From assembly GCA_905372875.1 (NCBI GenBank), contig CAJPQU010000013.1, positions 1 to 21,556 of the forward strand: a DNA stretch of 21,556 bases, written 5' to 3'. The stretch is from an uncultured Schwartzia sp. GTDB taxonomy: Bacteria; Bacillota; Negativicutes; Selenomonadales; Selenomonadaceae. Made by a program: the position numbers and the translations under genes. The notes under the pieces were generated by a model that saw only the letters and a list, made by a program, of their open reading frames with translations, made no database searches and was not told the DNA's origin. How positions within the stretch are numbered: position 1 is the first letter of the stretch; each line of letters opens with the position of its first letter. This document shows, one piece after another, positions 1 through 6,846 of the stretch.

Positions 1-412
1 GGTAGGGTTCGGGCCGGAAGGGATCCTTGCCCCGGAGAACGACTTCTCCCGCTAAGGACAGGGGGCGATCCAGCCAACCGGAGAGGATGAGGCCGCCGTA
101 CGGTTCGACGTTGATCAGCCCATAGCCGTCTTGGGGCTCGCTGGCCTGCGGCTTTACCCGAAAGCCGGGGAAATCCGTATGGGCGGCGGCGATGCGAAGG
201 CCGCGGGGCGATTTTTCTCCCACCCGAAAAGCGAAGAGAGAAGAGCCGAAGACTTTCGTATAGTAGCGCCCACCCGCCTGCAGGAGCCACGGCTTTCCCC
301 AGGGAAGGGGAGCGAAACCCGCCGTTTGGAGAGCCAATTCGCCGGCCCGGGCCGTATGGAAGGGAGAAGGGCTTTGAGAAATGAAGGTCAGAAGATCTTG
401 AACGATGAACAT
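1..412 (-). CDS. M18 family aminopeptidase, N-terminal part (cut by window edge)
   Basis: Reading the minus strand from ATG at 412-410 gives 137 codons open to the left edge. The protein starts MFIVQDLLTFISQSPSPFH, the typical opening of M18 (aspartyl/aminopeptidase I, ApeB/DNPEP-like) enzymes. It contains AAAHTDFPGFRVKP at residues 75-88, where His78 is the expected first zinc ligand of the family and Asp80 its companion. VEPYGGLILSGWLDRPLSLAG at residues 102-122 matches the conserved substrate-pocket block that follows. M18 enzymes are cytosolic, di-zinc, oligomeric exopeptidases that remove acidic or neutral N-terminal residues. The start is supported by AGGAGG (minus strand, 424-419) six bases upstream. 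The remaining roughly 300 residues lie outside the window. The family call is secure; substrate preference cannot be judged. Confidence 0.9.
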   Translation of the reverse strand, partial: MFIVQDLLTFISQSPSPFHTARAGELALQTAGFAPLPWGKPWLLQAGGRYYTKVFGSSLFAFRVGEKSPRGLRIAAAHTDFPGFRVKPQASEPQDGYGLINVEPYGGLILSGWLDRPLSLAGEVVLRGKDPFRPEPY

Positions 413-424
413 GGGCGTCCTCCT

Positions 425-547
425 TTATTTTTCAGCTTCGGCAGGCACTTCCTTGGCTATATTGAACGTTGCCCACGCCTTGGGCCATCCGACATAAAAG
501 CCAAGCTGGGTGATGATCTTCACCATCTCGTCTGGTGACTTCATCAT
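425..547 (-). pseudogene. Carboxymuconolactone decarboxylase family C-terminal remnant or 40-aa small protein
   Basis: Minus-strand ORF of 40 codons starting at ATG 547-545 (a second ATG follows directly) and ending at TAA 427-425, 12 bases before the M18 aminopeptidase start. Residues 11-33 include IITQLGFYVGWPKAWATFN followed by IAKEV, which matches the C-terminal helix of CMD/AhpD-like proteins. Intact members are about 110-130 residues or longer and carry a CxxC or related active-site motif; none is present here. An in-frame stop lies shortly upstream, with no CMD-like sequence before the ATG. It is therefore most likely the tail of a decayed gene. A retained small protein is possible, since a promoter-like sequence lies upstream at 590-618. 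The ribosome site is poor (AGGA about 14 bases before the ATG). Confidence 0.6.
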
Positions 548-589
548 AAGTGATTTTTCTCTTCCTGTAAAATGTTTATTTCCTATGTG

Positions 590-618
590 AAAATATGTTT
601 AATCCGTATGTTTGTAAA
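590..618 (-). promoter_or_regulatory. Possible promoter for the CMD remnant and M18 aminopeptidase
   Basis: On the minus strand TTTACA (618-613) and TATTTT (595-590) are separated by 17 bases, matching the vegetative -35/-10 layout at 5 and 4 of 6 positions. It lies downstream of the MFS stop codon, in an AT-rich gap with no other coding signal, and would drive the remnant and the aminopeptidase. Confidence 0.4.
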
Positions 619-657
619 AGAATAGATTATGGTTCCCACGTTTTCGGGGGGCCGCCT

Positions 658-1854
658 TTAGGATGCGGTACCGGCGGCTGAGGGATAACGGCAGAGGCGC
701 AGGGCCGCCACGAAGGCGACGAGGGTGGCGGCGGCGATGAGCGCGATGACGGCGGGCCAGCCGACTTCGGCGTAAGCGAAGCCGCCGAGAACGGCGAGGA
801 CGCTGCCACCGATGTAGTAGCACAGCATGTAGAGGGATACGGCGGGAGCGGTATCATGGACGTCGTCGAGACGGCCGATCCAGCTGGTGGCCGTGGTGTG
901 TGCCGTAAAGAGGCCGCTGATGAATACGGCGAGGCCGATGAATTTCGCGGCGATGGGTGACGCGAGGGTGATGAGCGCGCCGCCCATCATGAGGCCGAGG
1001 CCGAGAAACATGAGTCGGCCGTGGCTTTGCCGCGCCAGGGCCCGCCCCGTGAAAAAGGAGCCGAGGCTGCCGAAAATCTGCATGAGAAAGATGGGCGCCA
1101 GCGCCGTTTTTGTCAGTGCGTAGGGCGGGTTGAGGAGTACGAAGGTGATGTAGGTATAGATGGTGGCGAAGGTCCCCATCAGGACGAACCCGATGGCGGA
1201 TAGCAGCAGGAGACGGCGATTTTCGAGGAGGGGCAGCAGCGTCTTGAGCGAGCCGCGCCGCGGGTGCGCCGGGCGCGGGGAGGCGGAGGGGAGACGCCAA
1301 AGGTAGAGAAGGGCGACGGCGATCCCCACGGCGCCCAGCGCCAAAAATGCAGCCTGCCATCCTGCGTGATCCGTGAGCAGCGTCGTCCCCATGCGGCCTA
1401 ACATGCCGCCGCCGGCGGTGCTGCTGATGTAGAGGCCGATTAAAGGCCCCGTCTGCGCCGCAGGGAATTCTTCCCGGATGTAAGATACCATAAGGGCGGG
1501 GAAGGTCCCCAAAAGAACACCCTGAAAAAAGCGGCAGAGGACGATCAGGGGGAAGTTTCCCGTTTCGCCGATGAAAACAGCCAGGAGCGCGGAAGCTAAG
1601 AGTCCCAGTCCCGTCGTTCGCTTGCGGTCGAGAAAATCCGACCAGAGGATGATGGCTAAGAGGACGGCGGACATACCGATCATTTCCGCCGCCACGACGA
1701 GACTCCCTTCCGCCGGCGTCAAAGAAAAGGTGGCGGCCATGGAGGGAATTAAGGGTTGGGGACCGTGTTTTAACGAATAGGCCATAGCGCCGCTCAGGAC
1801 GATAAGGGGAACGGCGGTTCGATAGCGCGCGGCGCTTTCCGGCGGCGTAGACAT
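658..1854 (-). CDS. MFS transporter, YnfM-like
   Basis: 398-residue integral membrane protein with about twelve hydrophobic segments, the size of a standard major facilitator. The loop between helices 2 and 3 carries SDFLDRKRT (residues 72-80), a version of MFS motif A, and FPALMVSYIREEFP fits the helix 4-5 region of the YnfM/arabinose-efflux-like group of drug:H+ antiporters. Helix 5 has a glycine-rich SSTAGGGMLGRMG stretch, typical of antiporter motif C regions. It most likely exports a small molecule with proton exchange; the substrate is unknown. The start ATG at 1854-1852 is preceded on the minus strand by GAGGAGG seven bases upstream. It diverges from the ABC importer and has its own promoter. 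The large overlapping minus-strand frame at 854-1870 is an out-of-frame shadow. Confidence 0.85.
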   Translation of the reverse strand: MSTPPESAARYRTAVPLIVLSGAMAYSLKHGPQPLIPSMAATFSLTPAEGSLVVAAEMIGMSAVLLAIILWSDFLDRKRTTGLGLLASALLAVFIGETGNFPLIVLCRFFQGVLLGTFPALMVSYIREEFPAAQTGPLIGLYISSTAGGGMLGRMGTTLLTDHAGWQAAFLALGAVGIAVALLYLWRLPSASPRPAHPRRGSLKTLLPLLENRRLLLLSAIGFVLMGTFATIYTYITFVLLNPPYALTKTALAPIFLMQIFGSLGSFFTGRALARQSHGRLMFLGLGLMMGGALITLASPIAAKFIGLAVFISGLFTAHTTATSWIGRLDDVHDTAPAVSLYMLCYYIGGSVLAVLGGFAYAEVGWPAVIALIAAATLVAFVAALRLCRYPSAAGTAS

Positions 1855-1888
1855 TAGGATGCCTCCTCAACGGATGATTTCTGTTTTT

Positions 1889-1917
1889 AGTATAAAGAAA
1901 TCGGCGGGAAGAGTAAA
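1889..1917 (-). promoter_or_regulatory. Promoter of the MFS transporter gene
   Basis: On the minus strand TTTACT (1917-1912) and TATACT (1894-1889) are spaced by 17 bases, 35 bases before the MFS start. The -10 matches the vegetative consensus at 5 of 6 positions. Confidence 0.65.
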
Positions 1918-1953
1918 CAGGGTTCGGTTTGCTTTAAGAAATTTTTGTTTCTC

Positions 1954-1982
1954 TTGTGCCCCGGAAGAAAGACCGTTATAAT
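1954..1982 (+). promoter_or_regulatory. Promoter of the ABC importer operon
   Basis: TTGTGC (1954-1959), a 17-base spacer and a perfect TATAAT (1977-1982) precede the binding-protein gene by about 40 bases. The -35 is weak, which often indicates need for an activator. I see no clear Fur-type palindrome around it, so iron control is not supported by sequence. Confidence 0.6.
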
Positions 1983-2024
1983 GGAACTGTAAAGGATAGA
2001 ATTCTCTGAAAGGAGAGACAAAAC

Positions 2025-3068
2025 ATGCGTTTTAAGAAAATGGCTGCGGCGGTTCTTTCGGGCGCTTGCCTTTTGAGCGCGCTGGGGTGCGGTGGGGGCG
2101 GCGACAAGCCGAAAGAGGACGGCAAGGCATCCCTCAAGGGAAAGGAATTGGTGATGTATGTTTCCTTCCACGAGGATACGGCGAAGGAGCTTTCCCGGCA
2201 GTTTGAAGAAAAAACGGGCTGCAAGGTGAAGTTCATCCGGCTGCCGACCGGTGAGGCGGTGGCGCGGCTGATCGCGGAGAAAGACGCGCCCAAAGCCGAT
2301 CTCTGGCTGGGCGGGACCATAGACGCCCACGAGAAGATGAAGGCTGAGGGGATTACGACACCTTACAAGTCGCCGGAGGAGAAGAATCTGCCGGAAAAAT
2401 ATGTGGATCAGGACGGCTACTGGAAGGGGACGTATTTGGAAACCTTAGCCATCGGCGTCAACGAGCAGCGGTTCGAAAAGGAATTTAAGGCGAAGGGGAT
2501 TCCCATGCCGGAGAAATTGGAAGATCTTCTGAACCCGGCCTTTAAGGGCGAGATCATCATGCCGGATCCAGCAAAATCGGGGACAGGCAGCACCTTTTTG
2601 ACGGCCATCGTACAGAACATGGGAGAAGAAAAAGGGCTGGCCTACCTGAAAGAATTGAAGGGCAACGTGGCCCAGCTCACGCCTTCCGGCTTTACCCCGG
2701 CTCAGAAATGCGGCGCGGGGGAATTCCTCATCACGGTGAATTTCCTTTCTGATCAGATGAACGTCAGTAATCGAGGACAAAAGATCCACAGCACGGTTTA
2801 TCCCGATGCCGGCTGGACTCTCTGCGGCATCTCCAAGCTCAAGGGTGCAGCCCATGATGCGGAGGCCAATGCCTTCATCGATTACATGATGTCGAAGGAA
2901 GCGGGTGACATCATGGTGAAGACGACCAACGGCATCGCCTGCAATCCCCAGTCTGCCGCGCCGGCGGGGGCGAAACCCCTGAGCGAGCTGCCTCTTTATC
3001 AGGGCTACGATTTCGCGAAAGCGGGCAAGGAGAAGGATGCCTTGACGGCAAAATTTGCTGCCCTTTGA
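2025..3068 (+). CDS. ABC transporter substrate-binding lipoprotein (AfuA/FbpA-like family)
   Basis: 347-residue periplasmic binding protein. The N-terminus MRFKKMAAAVLSGACLLSAL is a signal peptide ending at Gly21-Cys22, a loose lipobox, so it is probably lipid-anchored. LVMYVSFHEDTAKELSRQFE is the first strand-helix of the family-1 extracellular binding fold, and ADLWLGGTIDAH, YWKGTYLETLAIGVN and PEKLEDLLNPAFKGEI are conserved blocks of the group usually annotated as ferric-iron or general ABC binding proteins. The adjacent tyrosine pair that binds iron in classical FbpA is absent: the matching stretch reads GEFLITVNFLSDQM. Iron is therefore only one option; phosphonate, polyamine-like or other small substrates are possible. 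AAAGGAG lies nine bases before the ATG. First gene of a three-gene importer, with a terminator-like hairpin after it. Confidence 0.85.
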   Translation: MRFKKMAAAVLSGACLLSALGCGGGGDKPKEDGKASLKGKELVMYVSFHEDTAKELSRQFEEKTGCKVKFIRLPTGEAVARLIAEKDAPKADLWLGGTIDAHEKMKAEGITTPYKSPEEKNLPEKYVDQDGYWKGTYLETLAIGVNEQRFEKEFKAKGIPMPEKLEDLLNPAFKGEIIMPDPAKSGTGSTFLTAIVQNMGEEKGLAYLKELKGNVAQLTPSGFTPAQKCGAGEFLITVNFLSDQMNVSNRGQKIHSTVYPDAGWTLCGISKLKGAAHDAEANAFIDYMMSKEAGDIMVKTTNGIACNPQSAAPAGAKPLSELPLYQGYDFAKAGKEKDALTAKFAAL

Positions 3069-3099
3069 AAATAGGGCTTTCCTGCCGACGTATTTTTGA

Positions 3100-3105
3100 T
3101 ATAAT
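3100..3105 (+). promoter_or_regulatory. Possible internal promoter before the permease (-10 TATAAT)
   Basis: A perfect TATAAT lies between the binding-protein and permease genes. The best -35 candidate is weak (TTTCCT, 3078-3083, 16-base spacer). Transcription would start around 3111-3113, directly at the base of the hairpin at 3113-3141, so any transcript would carry that hairpin at its 5' end. Confidence 0.4.
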
Positions 3106-3112
3106 AGACCCA

Positions 3113-3149
3113 GGGGCTTTCGGGCGTGACCCGAAGGCCCCTCTGTTTT
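3113..3149 (+). terminator. Terminator-like hairpin between binding protein and permease
   Basis: GGGGCTTTCGGG (3113-3124) pairs with CCCGAAGGCCCC (3130-3141): twelve pairs including one G-T, with a five-base loop CGTGA, followed by TCTGTTTTG. The T-run is interrupted, so termination is probably partial. This would give more binding protein than permease from the same operon, a common arrangement for ABC importers. Confidence 0.6.
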
Positions 3150-3176
3150 GCTAATCTTTTCTGGGGAGGCGGGCAC

Positions 3177-4838
3177 ATGCCTACAGTTCCTTTGACGCGG
3201 GAGCAGACCGGCTGGGCGGCGGAGCTGCGTGCGCTTCGGCGGGAGCCGCAGCTTTTGGCGGCCATTGCGATCCTCTTCGCGCTCTTTGCCGTTTTTGTCA
3301 TTTATCCTTTTGTGCGGTTGATTTGCGTGCCGACGATGGAGGACTGGAACGCGGCGATTCACGGGCAAGCGTTTTGGGAAGCCTTTTGGCACACCCTGGT
3401 GTCTTCTCTCTTAGCGACTACCACCGCCATGGTCTTAGGATTTCTCTATGCCTATGCCATGAATTATGTGGAGCTGCCGGGGCGGCGCTTTTTTCAAGTG
3501 GTGGCGCTGCTTCCTTCCATGGCTCCTTCGGTGGTGTCGGGCCTCGCGTTCATCATGCTTTTCGGGCGGCGGGGGTTTATCACCTGGAATCTTTTGGGGC
3601 TGAAAGCCGATCTTTACGGCTGGATCGGTCTTTGGGTAGTGCAGACCATCGCGTTTTTCCCGCTGGCCTATATCACCATTTCCGGTGTTCTGCGGGCCAT
3701 CAGCCCGAATTTGGAGCTGGCGGCGCAGAATTTAGGGGCGCGGGGTTTTTATCTCTTTCGGACGGTGACGCTTCGCCTGGCGACCCCGGGCCTGGCCAGT
3801 GCCTTCCTCTTAGTGGGGATTAATACTTTAGCGGATTTCGGCAATCCCATGCTGGTGGGGGCGAATTATCATGTGCTGGCGACGGAGGCTTACGCGCAGG
3901 TCGTCGGGGCGTGGAATCTTCCCATGGGAGCGGTATTGTCCGTGGTGCTGGTGATTCCTACCTTGGCGGTGTTCTTCATCCAACGGTATTATTTGGAAAA
4001 AAATTCCTACGTCACGGTAACGGGCAAACCGGTGGGCGGCCTCATGCGGGTCACGGTGGGACCGGTGGTAAAGGGGCTGCTCTTCGTTTTCTGCTGCCTC
4101 GTTTGCGCCGCCATTCTCCTCATCATCGGCGTTGTCTGTCTCTTCGCCTTTACCCGTACCTTCGGCTACGACTACACTTTTACCCTCGATTATTTCATCG
4201 AAGGGGTGGTTCAGTCTTCCTCCCTGCAAAACAGTTGGATTGCCTCGATGACCACTGCCGTAATGACGACGCTTTTAGGCATCGCGCTGGCGTTTCTGAC
4301 CTTGCGGCGGCGCTTTCCCGGCCGGGGCCTGATGGATTTTTTGGCTATGCTGCCGGTCTCTTTGCCGGGAACTTTCATCGGGTTGGCTCTCATCATGGCG
4401 TTTAATTCGGGGCCGCTGGAAATGACGGGTACTCTCGTTATCGTGGTGGTCGGCATGACGCTGCGGCAGCTGCCCGTGGGCTATCGGCAGGCGGTGGCGG
4501 GCCTTTCTCAAATCGAGCGTTCCATGGAGCAGGCTTCCACGAATTTGGGCGCGGACAGCTTCACTACCTTCCGTAAGGTGGTGGTGCCCATGCTGAAAAA
4601 TTCGCTCTCCATCAGTTTCGTCTACTCCTTTATGCGTTCCATGAATACTCTCTCCACCGTCATCTTCCTCATCTCCCCTGAGTGGAATCTGGCCTCTATC
4701 AATATCATGAGCCTCGCCAATCAGGGGTTTTTGACGGTGGCCAGCGCCACGGCAGTGGGGATGATGCTGACCATATTCGCCACGTTCGGTCTGGCGAAGC
4801 TCATACTGCGCGATCAGATCAATATCTTTGACTTATGA
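3177..4838 (+). CDS. ABC transporter permease, two fused membrane domains (FbpB-like)
   Basis: 553-residue inner-membrane protein with two binding-protein-dependent permease domains in tandem. Each has the ATPase-docking EAA loop: ELAAQNLGARGFYLFRTVTL in the N-terminal half and EQASTNLGADSFTTFRKVVV in the C-terminal half. This fused form is typical of ferric-iron (FbpB/AfuB/SfuB) and related importers, where one polypeptide forms the whole channel. I chose ATG 3177 because GGGGAGG (3163-3169) sits seven bases upstream. The longer in-frame option at 3126 begins inside the terminator hairpin loop and adds a non-membrane, proline-containing stretch with no ribosome site. The stop overlaps the leading bases of the next gene's ribosome site. 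Confidence 0.88.
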   Translation: MPTVPLTREQTGWAAELRALRREPQLLAAIAILFALFAVFVIYPFVRLICVPTMEDWNAAIHGQAFWEAFWHTLVSSLLATTTAMVLGFLYAYAMNYVELPGRRFFQVVALLPSMAPSVVSGLAFIMLFGRRGFITWNLLGLKADLYGWIGLWVVQTIAFFPLAYITISGVLRAISPNLELAAQNLGARGFYLFRTVTLRLATPGLASAFLLVGINTLADFGNPMLVGANYHVLATEAYAQVVGAWNLPMGAVLSVVLVIPTLAVFFIQRYYLEKNSYVTVTGKPVGGLMRVTVGPVVKGLLFVFCCLVCAAILLIIGVVCLFAFTRTFGYDYTFTLDYFIEGVVQSSSLQNSWIASMTTAVMTTLLGIALAFLTLRRRFPGRGLMDFLAMLPVSLPGTFIGLALIMAFNSGPLEMTGTLVIVVVGMTLRQLPVGYRQAVAGLSQIERSMEQASTNLGADSFTTFRKVVVPMLKNSLSISFVYSFMRSMNTLSTVIFLISPEWNLASINIMSLANQGFLTVASATAVGMMLTIFATFGLAKLILRDQINIFDL

Positions 4839-4849
4839 GGAGGCCCATC

Positions 4850-5911
4850 ATGCAGGACATCGTCATGGAATTAAAGAACATCAATAAATTTTTCGGCGCA
4901 AACCAAGTCATTCACGACGTGAGTTTCCAGGTGAAAAAAGGTGATTTTGTCACGCTCTTAGGGCCCTCGGGCTGCGGCAAGACCACGATCCTTCGCATGA
5001 TCGCGGGCTTTTACGAGCCGGACAGCGGGGAGATCCATTTAGCGGGACGTCAGATTGAACGCATTCCCCCCTATGCCCGCAATACCGCCATGGTATTTCA
5101 GGAATACGCCCTCTTTCCTCACATGAGCGTCTATGAGAACGTGTCCTATGGCCTGCGGGTGCGCCATCGCCCCGAGGCGGAAATTCGGGAAAAGGTGGGG
5201 GAGGCGCTGACGCTCATGCAGCTTTCGGGTCTTGAGGATCGCTACCCGAATCAGATGTCCGGCGGCCAGCAGCAGCGGGTGGCCGTGGCTCGGGCACTGG
5301 TCATGCAGCCTGACGTTCTGCTCCTGGATGAACCGCTGTCCAATTTGGACGCGAAGCTTCGGGAATCCGTGCGGGTGGAGCTGCGGAGTATTCAGCAGCA
5401 GATGGGCCTTACCACCATCTACGTTACCCATGACCAGCAGGAAGCCCTTTCCATGTCAGATTCCATTATTATCATGAAAGATGGCTATCTGCATCAGCAG
5501 GGAGGGCCCCACGACATTTATTTCGAGCCGCGCACCCCCTTTGTGGCGGATTTTATCGGGACGACGAACCTGATTTCCGTGGAAGGAAGCGACGCCCTTT
5601 GGGTGAATTACGGTGAAGATGTGCTGGAATTGGATGCATCTTGTCCGGCCGGCACCTACGTCGTCAGTATTCGCCCGGAAGCCATCCGCCTCAGCGAGGA
5701 GATAACTTCCCCTTGGAATGGCAATCTTCTGCGGGGCACCATCACCCACAGCATGTTTTTAGGGGAGAAAATGCGGTATTTCCTCCGGGATAAGCTGGGA
5801 CACGAATGGCTAGCGGATATTTACGACCCAGGACGCAAGGTTTACACCGGGGAAGTTTCCATGATGTTTACGCCTGCCAGCACCCATCTGGTCTTGGGAA
5901 GGGAAGCGTGA
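4850..5911 (+). CDS. ABC transporter ATP-binding protein (FbpC/PotA-like)
   Basis: 353-residue cytoplasmic ATPase that powers the preceding importer. Walker A GPSGCGKTT is at residues 38-46, Q-loop VFQEYALFPH at 82-91, signature MSGGQQQRVAVARAL at 136-150, Walker B VLLLDEP at 156-162, D-loop SNLDAKLR and the switch histidine in YVTHD at 191-195. Residues 240-353 form a C-terminal TOBE-type region, as in FbpC, PotA and MalK-group importers, where it contacts regulators or substrate signals. The ATG at 4850 is preferred because GAGGAGG (4837-4843) is six bases upstream; the in-frame ATG at 4835 would place that ribosome site inside the gene. A terminator begins on the base after its stop. Confidence 0.9.
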   Translation: MQDIVMELKNINKFFGANQVIHDVSFQVKKGDFVTLLGPSGCGKTTILRMIAGFYEPDSGEIHLAGRQIERIPPYARNTAMVFQEYALFPHMSVYENVSYGLRVRHRPEAEIREKVGEALTLMQLSGLEDRYPNQMSGGQQQRVAVARALVMQPDVLLLDEPLSNLDAKLRESVRVELRSIQQQMGLTTIYVTHDQQEALSMSDSIIIMKDGYLHQQGGPHDIYFEPRTPFVADFIGTTNLISVEGSDALWVNYGEDVLELDASCPAGTYVVSIRPEAIRLSEEITSPWNGNLLRGTITHSMFLGEKMRYFLRDKLGHEWLADIYDPGRKVYTGEVSMMFTPASTHLVLGREA

Positions 5912-5945
5912 CCAAAAGCCGGATAACCCGCTGTCCGGCTTTTGG
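5912..5945 (+). terminator. Intrinsic terminator after the ABC importer operon
   Basis: CCAAAAGCCGGA (5912-5923) and TCCGGCTTTTGG (5934-5945) are perfect inverted copies around a ten-base loop. The GC-rich core followed by TTTT gives a standard terminator on the plus strand; the matching AAAA side could also stop minus-strand transcripts. It separates the importer from the mla operon. Confidence 0.8.
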
Positions 5946-5979
5946 CGCGGTAGGGAGGAAACCGTGCTGTAGAAGAGAT

Positions 5980-6001
5980 TTAGTAAATGAGTATTTACTA
6001 A
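5980..6001 (+). promoter_or_regulatory. Palindromic operator candidate overlapping the mla promoter
   Basis: TTAGTAAAT (5980-5988) and ATTTACTAA (5993-6001) are perfect inverted arms around GAGT. The right arm contains the -35 element of the promoter that follows. This geometry fits a dimeric regulator that competes with RNA polymerase. The regulator is unknown. Confidence 0.6.
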
Positions 6002-6022
6002 TTTTAAAAAAGTTGTTACAAT
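5994..6022 (+). promoter_or_regulatory. Promoter of the mlaEFD-tolC-tamB operon
   Basis: TTTACT (5994-5999), a 17-base spacer and TACAAT (6017-6022) precede mlaE. The -35 hexamer is identical to that of the MFS promoter. Predicted transcription start is near 6029, leaving a leader of about 38 bases. Confidence 0.65.
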
Positions 6023-6066
6023 CAGTACGTAACGGCGTGAGAAGGAAAGGGCGGGAGCGGACGGAT

Positions 6067-6837
6067 ATGACGCGATGGTTGGAAGGAATAGGGCGCGAGG
6101 TGTTGACATGGCTGGGCTATATCGGCGAGGTCATGCTGCTCCTATGGGAGACGCTGCGCCAGATGAAGCGCCCTCCGCGGCTGCGGCTGATCTTTTCGCA
6201 GATGGCGCATTTAGGCGTGGATACGCTGCCCATCGTCGCCCTTACGCTCCTCTTTACCGGCATGGTCATGACGCTCCAGATCGTCCATGAATTCATCCGC
6301 TTCGGAGCGCAGGCCACCATCGGCGGCGTGATTGCCATTGCCATCGGGCGGGAATTAGGTCCGGTCTTAGTGGGCGTTGTGGCGGCAGGTCGGGTGGGCG
6401 CGGCCATTACGGCGGAGATCAGTACCATGAAGGTGACGGAGCAGATCGATGCTCTGCGGGTATTGGCCACGAATCCGGTGGGCTATTTAGTGGTGCCGCG
6501 GATGATTGCCTGTATGGCGATGGTGCCGATTTTGACGGTTTTTGGCGATGTGGTGGGCGTCCTGGGGGGCTGGCTGGTGGCCAGCGGCGGCCGAGGCATA
6601 AGCTCGTACCTTTACTGGCATTCCATTGATATGTTTACCGTTGTCCACGATCTTACGGGGGGGCTGGTGAAAGCCGTGGTCTTCGGCATGATCATCGCCC
6701 TTTTGGGTTGTTACTGCGGACTGCAATCCCCTGAAGGAGCGGAGGGCGTCGGTGTGGCTACGACGCGTTCGGTGGTCAGCGCCATCATCATGATCTTTTG
6801 TGCCAACTGTTTTTTGTCCATGATGCTTTATCAGTGA
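6067..6837 (+). CDS. mlaE: MlaE-type lipid ABC permease
   Basis: 256-residue inner-membrane protein of the MlaE/YrbE (DUF140) family, the permease of the Mla glycerophospholipid transporter. Diagnostic blocks are FTGMVMTLQIVHEFIRFGAQ, IAIGRELGPVLVGVVAAGRV, the EISTMKVTEQIDALRVLATN coupling-helix region and VVPRMIACMAMVPILTVFGD. It has an N-terminal amphipathic interfacial helix (WLEGIGREVLTWLGYIGEV) and about five membrane segments, the family's usual size. ATG 6067 is chosen because it gives the normal family length and follows the promoter; a much longer open frame begins inside the preceding ATPase gene and passes through the terminator. The ribosome site is modest (GGGAGCGGA). It is the first gene of the lipid-transport operon, nine bases before mlaF. 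Confidence 0.92.
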   Translation: MTRWLEGIGREVLTWLGYIGEVMLLLWETLRQMKRPPRLRLIFSQMAHLGVDTLPIVALTLLFTGMVMTLQIVHEFIRFGAQATIGGVIAIAIGRELGPVLVGVVAAGRVGAAITAEISTMKVTEQIDALRVLATNPVGYLVVPRMIACMAMVPILTVFGDVVGVLGGWLVASGGRGISSYLYWHSIDMFTVVHDLTGGLVKAVVFGMIIALLGCYCGLQSPEGAEGVGVATTRSVVSAIIMIFCANCFLSMMLYQ

Positions 6838-6846
6838 GGATAAAGG

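Noticed and set aside
131..538. 135-codon plus-strand frame at the left edge
   Set aside because: Antisense to the M18 aminopeptidase start and the CMD remnant, both of which have homology-like motifs.
854..1870. 338-codon minus-strand frame overlapping the MFS gene
   Set aside because: Out-of-frame shadow: His/Arg/Pro-rich, no membrane segments, while the other frame gives a complete MFS protein with a ribosome site.
1954..2024. Fur box upstream of the ABC importer
   Set aside because: No GATAATGATAATC-like palindrome is present, so iron regulation is not claimed.
2445..3392. 315-codon minus-strand frame
   Set aside because: Antisense to the binding protein and the start of the permease; basic, low-complexity composition, no family motif, and the plus-strand genes are clear.
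5806..6066. N-terminal extension of mlaE by 87 codons
   Set aside because: It would start inside the ATPase gene and read through the terminator, operator and promoter; MlaE has normal length from 6067.
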